From NCBI GenBank assembly GCA_014304965.1, contig JACRTZ010000086.1, forward strand, positions 1 to 9,075: a DNA stretch of 9,075 nucleotides, in the 5' to 3' direction. The notes below the pieces were generated by a model. That model was not told the origin of the DNA and searched no databases. It worked only from the letters and a program-made list of their open reading frames with translations. The stretch comes from Vulcanimicrobiota bacterium. GTDB lineage: Bacteria; Vulcanimicrobiota; Vulcanimicrobiia; Vulcanimicrobiales; Vulcanimicrobiaceae. The position numbers were made by a program, and so were the translations under genes. Positions 1-5,513 of the stretch are shown here, in pieces (position 1 is the first letter of the stretch; each line of letters opens with the position of its first letter).

Positions 1-278
1 CGATAGTAGAGATCGGCGAGGTACCGGGCCGGTTCGATCTCTTTGGGGTGCGAGGAAACGTAGCGCACAAGTTCTTTCACGGCGCCGTCGAGGTCGCCGC
101 CGTTGACGCGCTTGCGCGCCGCCGCGATCGCGCCAGTCGGATCAGAGACGAAGGCGTCCTGCACCATCGTCGTGCCGTTTCCTAACGTTACCTGAGCGAG
201 CGCCGGGCCGCACCAAAGCAGCGCCGCCGCTACCGCAAGCGCGGCGCACCCGGTACGTCGGGCGCCGCCGTTTTTCAC
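1..278 (-). CDS. Exported protein, N-terminal part (signal peptide, TPR-like start), truncated by window edge
   Basis: An open frame runs on the minus strand from a GTG at 278 to the left edge with no stop: 92 codons plus two bases, so the 3' part is missing. The start is supported by an AAGGA ribosome-binding site at 290-286, 7 bases upstream. Residues 1-8 are basic (MKNGGARR), residues 9-24 are an Ala/Leu-rich hydrophobic core, and ALA before Q29 is a good signal peptidase I site, so the product is probably exported. After a short linker, residues about 45-92 (DPTGAIAAARKRVNGGDLDG, then a second helical stretch ending LADLYY) resemble the paired amphipathic helices of tetratricopeptide-type repeats; this is inference from pattern only. 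The ribosome-binding site lies in the loop of a small potential hairpin (5-bp arms 278-282 and 291-295). The gene is co-oriented with fumC but separated from it by the inverted-repeat element. Exact function is not recognised. Confidence 0.72.
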   Translation of the reverse strand, partial: MKNGGARRTGCAALAVAAALLWCGPALAQVTLGNGTTMVQDAFVSDPTGAIAAARKRVNGGDLDGAVKELVRYVSSHPKEIEPARYLADLYY

Positions 279-323
279 GCCGGAATCCTTCGGCGGCCCG
301 AGGCGCGCCCCTATCGGCCGGAG

Positions 324-350
324 CTAGGGAGGCTCTGAAGAAGTCGTCGC
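324..350 (+). repeat. Left terminal inverted repeat of the MITE-like element
   Basis: This arm pairs with 473-499: 22 bases match perfectly (324-345), then one mismatch at 346, then four more matches (347-350). The outer four bases, CTAG, are themselves a palindrome, so sequence alone cannot say whether they belong to the repeat or are the duplicated target site. Confidence 0.85.
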
Positions 351-472
351 GCCGGTCGCACGAGCATTTGCGCCGCAGATCGAGAAACGAGGAGGGCGCA
401 ATGCCGAGGCGCATTGTAACCGACGCAGTGACGATGAGATGCGGCGCAAATGCCGTGCCCAAAGGGTTTGAT

Positions 473-499
473 GCGAGGACTTCTTCAGAGCCTCCCTAG
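473..499 (-). repeat. Right terminal inverted repeat of the MITE-like element, overlapping the fumC stop
   Basis: This is the reverse-complement partner of 324-350. Its outer CTAG (496-499) contains the TAG stop codon of fumC when read on the minus strand, so the element abuts the coding sequence without shortening it. Confidence 0.85.
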
Positions 500-1926
500 G
501 GCCGCGTCATATTTGCCGGCACGACGAAGCGGTCGAAGTCCTCGGCGTTCACGTAGCCCAGGCCTAAAGCCGCTTCGCGGAGCGTCGTGCCGTCCTTGTG
601 CGCCTTCTTGGCAATCTCGGCTGCCTTGTCGTAGCCGATGTGGGGGGCCAGCGCCGTGACCGTCATCAGAGATTGTGAAAGATAGCGGCCGATCGTCTCT
701 TCGTTGGCTTGGAGCCCCTCGATAGCGTGCTCGCGGAACATGATGCAGGCGTCGCGCAAGAGCGTCGTCGAGTGCAGAAAATTGTAGATCATCACCGGGT
801 TGAACACGTTGAGTTCGAAGTTGCCTTGCGAGGCGCCGAACGAGATCGCAAGGTCGTTGCCGTACACTTGCACGACGACCATCGTCACCGCTTCACTTTG
901 CGTCGGATTGACCTTACCCGGCATGATGGAGCTGCCCGGCTCGTTTTCCGGAAGCGTCAGTTCGCCGATGCCCGCACGCGGACCCGAACCGAGCCAGCGG
1001 ATGTCGTTTGCGATCTTCATGAGCGCGGCGCCGAGTTGCTTGAGCGCGCCCGAGGCAAACACGAAGTCGTCGTGCGATGCGAGCGCCGTGAATTTGTTCG
1101 GATGCGAGCGGAACGGCAGGTTCGTCAGGGTCGCGATCTGCTTGGCCGCGCGTTCGGCGAACTCAGGATGCGCGTTGAGCCCGGTACCGACCGCAGTGCC
1201 GCCGATCGCGAGGTCGTAGAGGTGGTCGAGCGCTTCGGTGCAGGCGACCATCGCGCGGTCGAGCTGGGTGACGTAGCCGGAAAATTCTTGACCGAGCGTT
1301 AGCGGCGTCGCGTCTTGGAGATGGGTGCGGCCGACCTTGACGATGTTCGCCCACTGCTTGGCCTTGACGTCGAGTGCGTCGCGGAGCTTCTTGACGGCCG
1401 GCAGCATGGCGACCATCGCCTCGGCCGCCGCCATGTGCATCGCCGTCGGGAACGTATCGTTCGACGACTGCGACATGTTGACGTGGTCGTTCGGATGGAT
1501 CGGCTTCTTCGACCCCATCGTACCGCCGGCAAGCTCGATCGCACGGTTCGAGATCACTTCGTTGACGTTCATGTTCGTCTGCGTGCCGGAGCCCGTTTGC
1601 CAGACGCGCAGCGGAAGGTGTGCATCCAGTTTACCCGCGATCAATTCGTCGGCGGCCCGCACGATCAAATCGGTTTTCTCACCGTCGAGCTTGCCGAGGT
1701 CGCGGTTGACGAGCGCGGCAGCCTTCTTCAACGTGCCCATCGCCTTGGTGACTTGGCGCGGCATCACGTCGCGCGGCGTCGTGCCGTCGCCGATGTCGAA
1801 GTGCACGAGCGAACGCGCCGACTGCGCGCCGTAATATTTGTCGGCCGGAACGTCGATGGCGCCCATCGAGTCGGTTTCCGAGCGGGTTTTGGCGCCGTTG
1901 GCAGCCGCGGTGTTGGTCGTCGTCAT
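496..1926 (-). CDS. fumC: Class II fumarate hydratase (fumarase C)
   Basis: Encodes a 476-residue cytosolic enzyme that interconverts fumarate and L-malate in the TCA cycle; the family is homotetrameric and free of iron-sulfur clusters. Visible family signatures, in order: ETDSMGAIDVPADKYYGAQS at 17-36, SGTQTNMNVNEVISNRA at 113-129, HPNDHVNMSQSSNDTFPTAMH around 144-164 (second-site region), GRTHLQDATPLTLGQE around 199-214 with the TH pair at 201-202, and the superfamily signature GSSIMPGKVN at 331-340 with its catalytic serine loop. The C-terminal HIGYDKAAEIAKKAH is also typical. I chose the ATG at 1926. An in-frame ATG at 1974 would add 16 unconserved residues. A GAAGG lies about 10 bases upstream of 1926. 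Length is normal for the family, and the ending (FVVPANMTRP) looks natural. The stop TAG coincides with the CTAG flank of the adjacent inverted-repeat element. It is divergent from the acyl-CoA synthetase gene. Fumarase rather than aspartase or argininosuccinate lyase is clear from overall identity. Confidence 0.97.
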   Translation of the reverse strand: MTTTNTAAANGAKTRSETDSMGAIDVPADKYYGAQSARSLVHFDIGDGTTPRDVMPRQVTKAMGTLKKAAALVNRDLGKLDGEKTDLIVRAADELIAGKLDAHLPLRVWQTGSGTQTNMNVNEVISNRAIELAGGTMGSKKPIHPNDHVNMSQSSNDTFPTAMHMAAAEAMVAMLPAVKKLRDALDVKAKQWANIVKVGRTHLQDATPLTLGQEFSGYVTQLDRAMVACTEALDHLYDLAIGGTAVGTGLNAHPEFAERAAKQIATLTNLPFRSHPNKFTALASHDDFVFASGALKQLGAALMKIANDIRWLGSGPRAGIGELTLPENEPGSSIMPGKVNPTQSEAVTMVVVQVYGNDLAISFGASQGNFELNVFNPVMIYNFLHSTTLLRDACIMFREHAIEGLQANEETIGRYLSQSLMTVTALAPHIGYDKAAEIAKKAHKDGTTLREAALGLGYVNAEDFDRFVVPANMTRP

Positions 1927-2027
1927 AGCCCGGCAGCCTTCTGCGCGACCGTCTTGAATCCGTGCCAGGCCCAATCGTACGACTTAAGTAAGAGGCGGAG
2001 TTCGCACCTATCCGAACGAGGGACCGC
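1927..2027. promoter_or_regulatory. Divergent promoter region between fumC and the acyl-CoA synthetase
   Basis: These 101 bases must hold the start signals for both divergent genes. No strong sigma70-type -35/-10 pair is visible on either strand; TACGAT on the minus strand (1982-1977 region) is a poor -10 candidate. Two 8-bp perfect palindromes, TCGTACGA (1975-1982) and ACTTAAGT (1982-1989), overlap by one base near the middle and could be regulator sites. A GAGGGA at 2018-2023 is the ribosome-binding site of the synthetase. The existence of a regulatory region follows from gene layout; its exact elements are not established. Confidence 0.4.
1975..1989. repeat. Two overlapping 8-bp palindromes in the fumC/acyl-CoA synthetase divergent region
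   Basis: TCGTACGA (1975-1982) and ACTTAAGT (1982-1989) are each perfect palindromes and share one A. They lie about 50 bases from the fumC start and 40 from the synthetase start, a plausible place for a regulator shared by both genes. No known operator consensus is recognised. Confidence 0.45.
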
Positions 2028-3617
2028 ATGCTGCTCGACGCGCCGACGGCCGTCCACCTCCGGCGGCTCAGCCCACTCGATTTCTTGGAACGTTCGGCCG
2101 CCGTCTATCGCGAGCGCGTCGCCGTGGTGGACGGCGATGCACGCTGGACGTATCCGGAAATGCTCGAGCGCGTGTACCGTTTCGCGCATGTTTTGGCGGC
2201 GCTCGGCGTCGTCAAGGGCGATCGGGTCGCGGTCCTCTGTAAAAACGAGTCCACGCTGCTCGAAGCGCACTTCGCCGTTCCCGCAGCGGGCGCCATCCTC
2301 TGCGCGCTCAACATCCGGCTGGTCAAAAATGAAATCGAGTACATCGCCGGTCATTGCGGTGCGACGGTCGTCGTGTACGACGCTGAATTCGCGCCCCTGG
2401 TCGCCGATTTACCAACGCCGGTCGTTCGGATCTCGGTTGACGATCTTGCCGCGTTGATCGCGCACGCATCGTCCGAGCGCTTCGACAACCCCGCGAGCGA
2501 CGAAGACGAAACGATCTCCATCAACTATACGAGCGGCACGACCGGACAGCCCAAGGGCGTCATGTACACGCACCGCGGCGCGTACCAAAACGCGCTGGCG
2601 GAAATTTTTCACGCGGGCCTGCGGCCGGAAAGCGTCTATCTGTGGACGCTGCCGATGTTCCACTGCAACGGTTGGTGCTTTCCGTGGGCGGTGACCGCCG
2701 CCGGCGCCACGCACGTCTGTCTACCGAAGGTGGACCCGGAGCGCATTTTCGCTTTGATCGAACGTGAGGGCGTGACGCACTTTTGCGGCGCGCCGACAGT
2801 ATTGATCGGACTGGCGAATCACCCGGGCGCGAAACCGTTCGCGCGCCCGGTCAGCGTCACGACCGCGGGTGCACCGCCGGCCCCGACGACGATCGCACAA
2901 ATGGAAGCGCTCGGCGCCGTGATCACACACGTCTACGGCCTGACCGAAACGTACGGACCGGTTACCGTCTGCGCCTGGCAGCCGCAATGGGACACGCTCG
3001 AGCCGGCGGAGCGCGCGCGAATGAAAGCGCGGCAAGGCGTCGGGATGCTGACGGTCGGGCCAGACGACGTTCGCGTGGTCCGCAACGAGCCCGCCGCCGA
3101 CGGCTCGCTCGTAGACGTGCCGCGCGACGGCGCGACGCAAGGCGAGATCGTCATGCGCGGCAACAATGTCATGAAAGGCTATTACGACGATCCCGCCGCG
3201 ACGGCCAGGGCATTTGCGGGCGGCTACTTTCATTCCGGCGACATCGCGGTGTGGCACGCCGACGGCTACCTCGAAATTCAAGATCGCGCCAAAGACGTCA
3301 TCATCAGCGGCGGCGAGAACATCTCGACCGTGCAAGTCGAAAAGGCGATCCTCGAACACGCGGCCGTCCTCGAGTGCGCCGTGGTCGCGAAGCCTGACGA
3401 CAAGTGGGGCGAGGTGCCGAAGGCTTTCGTCACGCTCAAACCCGGAGCATCGCTCGGCGAAGACGAGCTGATCGCACATTGCCGCGAACGACTGCCGGGC
3501 TACAAGACGCCGAAGGCGGTCGAGTTCGGCGACCTGCCGAAAACGTCCACGGGCAAGATTCAAAAATTCGTGCTGCGCGAACGGGAGTGGCAAGACAAGG
3601 GCAAGCGCGTCAATTGA
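2028..3617 (+). CDS. AMP-forming acyl-CoA synthetase, short/medium-chain type
   Basis: A 529-residue member of the ANL adenylating superfamily, which joins a carboxylic acid to CoA through an acyl-AMP intermediate. Motifs: P-loop TSGTTGQPK at 168-176; LPMFHCNGWCFPW at 208-220, typical of the branch that includes plant-type AAE enzymes and DmdB-like methylmercaptopropionate-CoA ligases; YGLTET at 303-308; SGD at 403-405 and DR at 419-420 binding ATP ribose; GGENIS at 428-433; and the C-terminal catalytic lysine K510 in TSTGK. All key residues are present, so it should be active. The length fits short- or medium-chain acyl or aryl substrates better than the longer long-chain ligase at 5514-7277. 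The ATG at 2028 is preceded by GAGGGA 4 bases upstream. The stop overlaps the TTG start of the next gene, which argues for one mRNA. The actual acid cannot be read from sequence; short, branched, medium-chain or aromatic acids are all possible. Confidence 0.92.
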   Translation: MLLDAPTAVHLRRLSPLDFLERSAAVYRERVAVVDGDARWTYPEMLERVYRFAHVLAALGVVKGDRVAVLCKNESTLLEAHFAVPAAGAILCALNIRLVKNEIEYIAGHCGATVVVYDAEFAPLVADLPTPVVRISVDDLAALIAHASSERFDNPASDEDETISINYTSGTTGQPKGVMYTHRGAYQNALAEIFHAGLRPESVYLWTLPMFHCNGWCFPWAVTAAGATHVCLPKVDPERIFALIEREGVTHFCGAPTVLIGLANHPGAKPFARPVSVTTAGAPPAPTTIAQMEALGAVITHVYGLTETYGPVTVCAWQPQWDTLEPAERARMKARQGVGMLTVGPDDVRVVRNEPAADGSLVDVPRDGATQGEIVMRGNNVMKGYYDDPAATARAFAGGYFHSGDIAVWHADGYLEIQDRAKDVIISGGENISTVQVEKAILEHAAVLECAVVAKPDDKWGEVPKAFVTLKPGASLGEDELIAHCRERLPGYKTPKAVEFGDLPKTSTGKIQKFVLREREWQDKGKRVN

Positions 3618-4492
3618 GCGCTTTCGACAACGCGGCGCCGGCCTTCGGGGCGTACACGTACGACGAATTGGTCAAACAGTACGATGCCTCGTCAACCGTG
3701 CCGTCCACGGACCCCTATTTTGCGGAGTACGCGGCGCGCAGCGAGCGTTCGCGCACCGAACTCGCCTGCGAACTCGACGTCGTCTACGGCTCGCATGAGC
3801 GCGAGCGCGTAGATTTCTTTCCGGCGCTGCAACCGGATTCGCCGCTCTTCTTCTTCGTTCACGGCGGTTATTGGCGGCGGCTCGACAAGTCGTTCTTTTC
3901 GTTCGTCGCGACGACGGTCGTTCGGGCGGGCGGTGCGGCGGCAATCGTCAACTACCCGCTCGCCCCGACGGCCACGCTCGACCAAATCGTGTCGTCCGTG
4001 CGGAACGCCTTCGCATTTACGCTTGGAAATGCGGCGCGTTTGAATGCCGATGCGCGCCGAGTCGTCGCCGGCGGCCATTCGGCCGGCGGTCAACTGACGG
4101 GTATGATCGCGGCGACGGATTGGTCCGCGTACGGCGTGCCCGCGGACTGTTTGACGGGCATCTTTCCGATCAGCGGGCTGTTCGATTTACATCCCGTTCG
4201 GCTTTCGCACGTGAACGAATGGATGGCGATGGACGAAGCGGTCGCCGAACGCAACAGCGCGCAGCGATTGATCCCCAAGCGCAACATTCGCCTGATCGCG
4301 TCGGTGGGCGGCGCCGAAAGCGATGAATTTCGGCGGCAATCGCTCGAGTACGTCCACGCGTGGGAAGCCGCCGGCCATTCGGCGACCTACCTCGCGCCGC
4401 CGGGTCACAACCACTTTTCGATCCCGCTCGCACTCGCCGACGCAACCACACCGCTCGCCCGCGAAATGTTGAAGCTCCTCGAACTTTCCTAG
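3614..4492 (+). CDS. Alpha/beta hydrolase, kynurenine formamidase (arylformamidase)-like
   Basis: Encodes 292 residues with the hallmarks of the arylformamidase-like branch of alpha/beta hydrolases: the oxyanion motif HGGYW at 83-87, the nucleophile elbow GHSAG at 154-158 (Ser156), ESDEFRRQS at 235-243 where the acid residue lies, and NHF at 266-268 with the catalytic histidine (His267). By alignment from memory with animal arylformamidase (a DSPEF-type motif), the acid position is Glu235 rather than Asp. The N-terminal stretch YDELVKQYDASSTVP (about 16-30) is typical of the family start. The chosen start is a TTG whose last two bases form part of the upstream TGA (TTGA overlap). This implies translational coupling with the acyl-CoA synthetase; AAGGG at 3597-3601 is a distant possible ribosome-binding site. 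No other kynurenine-pathway gene is nearby, so a general esterase or amidase acting with the synthetase is as likely as N-formylkynurenine hydrolysis. No signal peptide, so probably cytosolic. Confidence 0.85.
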   Translation: MSAFDNAAPAFGAYTYDELVKQYDASSTVPSTDPYFAEYAARSERSRTELACELDVVYGSHERERVDFFPALQPDSPLFFFVHGGYWRRLDKSFFSFVATTVVRAGGAAAIVNYPLAPTATLDQIVSSVRNAFAFTLGNAARLNADARRVVAGGHSAGGQLTGMIAATDWSAYGVPADCLTGIFPISGLFDLHPVRLSHVNEWMAMDEAVAERNSAQRLIPKRNIRLIASVGGAESDEFRRQSLEYVHAWEAAGHSATYLAPPGHNHFSIPLALADATTPLAREMLKLLELS

Positions 4493-4563
4493 CAAAACAG
4501 AGATAATAAGGTGGCAAGATTCCCGGCCCATTCTGAGCCCGATAATGGCGGTCAACGCAATAG

Positions 4564-4592
4564 TTGCCGAGGGGTCCATAGGGGCTTATAAT
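4564..4592 (+). promoter_or_regulatory. Sigma70-type promoter of the RES/Xre toxin-antitoxin operon
   Basis: TTGCCG at 4564-4569 (4 of 6 to the -35 consensus) and a perfect TATAAT at 4587-4592 are separated by exactly 17 bases. Transcription should begin near 4598-4600, just before the ATG at 4602. This is the best promoter match I found in the window, and it places the operon under its own control rather than depending on read-through from the hydrolase gene. Confidence 0.7.
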
Positions 4593-4599
4593 AGAGCCC
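4582..4599. promoter_or_regulatory. Candidate autorepression operator around the -10 box
   Basis: GGGCT (4582-4586) and AGCCC (4595-4599) form an inverted repeat whose 8-base centre begins with the TATAAT box. A further AGCCC lies at 4536-4540. Antitoxins with helix-turn-helix domains commonly repress their own promoter through short palindromes of this kind. The repeat is short (5-bp arms) and could be chance in GC-rich DNA, so the role is inference from its position. Confidence 0.4.
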
Positions 4600-4601
4600 A
4601 A

Positions 4602-5036
4602 ATGGTTCCATTCAGCGCGACGCTCAAAATCCTCGGGCGCAAATTGCCCCGAAACCCCGAGTCCGACCAGGCGGTCGCCCGCGGCCTCGTCGACCGGGGC
4701 TTGCCGGCTAGTACGATCGATCGTTTAGCTGTGGCTTACGCCACGACGGTCGAGGAGATTCAACGCCTCCTCGGCGTGTCGCGCACGACCGGCAAGCGCC
4801 AGCGCAGCAGCAATTCCGCATTGCGGCCGCTCGCCGCCGACCGAGCATTACGGCTCGCGCGGGTCCTTGCCTTGACGCGCTTCGTTCTCGAAGACGATGG
4901 CAAGGCTGCACGCTGGCTCAAGGAGCGCAATCGCGCGCTGCGGGGCGAACGGCCCATCGACCTCTTAGCGACCGAAACCGGAACGGATGCCGTCGAAGAG
5001 TTGCTCGGCCGAATTGAATACGGCATATTTTCGTGA
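4602..5036 (+). CDS. Xre/MbcA/ParS-type antitoxin of a RES toxin-antitoxin pair
   Basis: A 144-residue protein with two parts. Residues about 25-95 (VARGLVDRGLPASTIDRLAV, then EEIQRLLGVSRTTGKRQR, then a helix with RALRLARVLALTRFV) look like the helical Xre-like domain of this antitoxin family. Residues about 100-144 (KAARWLKERNRALRGERPID, then LLATETG and VEELLGRIEYGIFS) are the classic C-terminal MbcA/ParS/Xre toxin-binding domain, which neutralises the toxin by direct contact. An in-frame ATG at 4545 would add 19 residues, but that stretch is encoded by the promoter itself, so 4602 is preferred. With the predicted transcription start near 4599 the mRNA would have almost no leader, and no Shine-Dalgarno is visible. 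The stop overlaps the toxin start (GTGA). The protein probably also represses the operon; this is inference from family behaviour and the palindrome at 4582-4599. Confidence 0.9.
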   Translation: MVPFSATLKILGRKLPRNPESDQAVARGLVDRGLPASTIDRLAVAYATTVEEIQRLLGVSRTTGKRQRSSNSALRPLAADRALRLARVLALTRFVLEDDGKAARWLKERNRALRGERPIDLLATETGTDAVEELLGRIEYGIFS

Positions 5037-5506
5037 TCGCGTGGCGGATCGCGAAGCGCCCGTATAGTTCGCCTGAGGCCGTGTTAAGCGGGGAGGGCGC
5101 GTGGCGTTTGGGCGGCCGCTGGAATGCCCGCGGCCTGCCCCTCGTGTACGCGGCAACAAACTCATCCCTCGCCTTGCTGGAAACCCTCGTTAACGTCTCG
5201 GCGCACAACCTCGCGGAATCGCTCGTCATCGTTCCGATCGACGTACCCGACGACGCCCCCAGCGGATCGATTGACGCGAGCCGCCTCCCCGAACTTTGGC
5301 AAGAGCGCGATCGAAGCGCATGTTCTAAAATCGGATCAAAGTGGATCGTAGATAAATCCGAACTCGTCTTGCGCGTCCCGTCGGCCACGAACCCGCTCGA
5401 CCAAAATATCCTCATCAACCCATTACACGAACAGATCTCGCGCTGCACGGTCGGCGCACCGCTGCCGGTCCGCTTCGATCCCCGGCTTCTGCAGCTCGTG
5501 CCGTAG
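5033..5506 (+). CDS. RES-domain toxin, predicted NAD+-degrading
   Basis: A 157-residue protein spanning one RES domain. Visible signatures: WRI at 4-6, GGRWNARGLPLVYAA at 27-41 with the conserved Arg29 and Tyr39, the LLE at 48-50 with Glu50, VPS at 115-117 with the conserved serine, and ILINP at 126-130. These are the R, E and S positions that define the family and line the NAD-binding pocket. Characterised relatives deplete cellular NAD+ (MbcT of Mycobacterium tuberculosis is an NAD+ phosphorylase) and cause growth arrest or death unless bound by the antitoxin. All expected residues appear intact and the length is normal, so the toxin is probably functional. It starts with GTG overlapping the antitoxin stop by 4 bases, which indicates coupled translation with antitoxin made first. 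It ends 7 bases from the stop of a convergent ligase gene, with no evident terminator between them. Confidence 0.92.
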   Translation: MIAWRIAKRPYSSPEAVLSGEGAWRLGGRWNARGLPLVYAATNSSLALLETLVNVSAHNLAESLVIVPIDVPDDAPSGSIDASRLPELWQERDRSACSKIGSKWIVDKSELVLRVPSATNPLDQNILINPLHEQISRCTVGAPLPVRFDPRLLQLVP

Positions 5507-5513
5507 CGAAGGC

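Larger units (their letters stand above)
324..499. mobile_element. MITE-like inverted-repeat element at the fumC 3' end
   Basis: The two ends are perfect inverted copies: GGAGGCTCTGAAGAAGTC at 328-345 and its complement at 478-495, each bounded outside by CTAG (324-327 and 496-499). Past one mismatch, 4 further bases pair (347-350 with 473-476). A second stem follows inside (358-377 with 440-458, one bulged A at 363), and a small one near the centre (399-404 with 411-416). Nearly the whole 176 bases can therefore fold into one long imperfect hairpin, and no credible protein is encoded. Short size, precise terminal repeats and an apparent 4-bp target duplication fit a miniature inverted-repeat transposable element mobilised in trans. 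CTAG matches the YTAR target known for IS5-group elements, but that family link is tentative. The alternatives are a palindromic REP-like unit or a purely structural terminator. A lone TACAAT on the minus strand (418-413) has no matching -35 box. Confidence 0.7.

Noticed and set aside
142..462. 106-codon minus-strand open frame across the inverted-repeat element
   Set aside because: It crosses the non-coding hairpin, has arginine-rich low-information composition, and conflicts with the better supported exported-protein frame at 1-278.
2721..3593. 290-codon minus-strand open frame opposite the acyl-CoA synthetase
   Set aside because: It lies entirely opposite a gene with complete family motifs, and its Arg/Asp/Val-rich sequence is typical of antisense frames in GC-rich DNA.
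4541..4546. GATAAT as a second -10 box for the toxin-antitoxin operon
   Set aside because: It is a 5 of 6 match, but nothing resembling a -35 box lies 16-18 bases upstream.
4545..4601. Upstream ATG giving a 19-residue extension of the antitoxin
   Set aside because: The segment contains the -35 and -10 elements, and the extension resembles no part of the family. The start at 4602 fits better.
5507..5513. Terminator between the convergent toxin and ligase genes
   Set aside because: Only 7 bases separate the stops, and no stem with a following T-run is visible on either strand.
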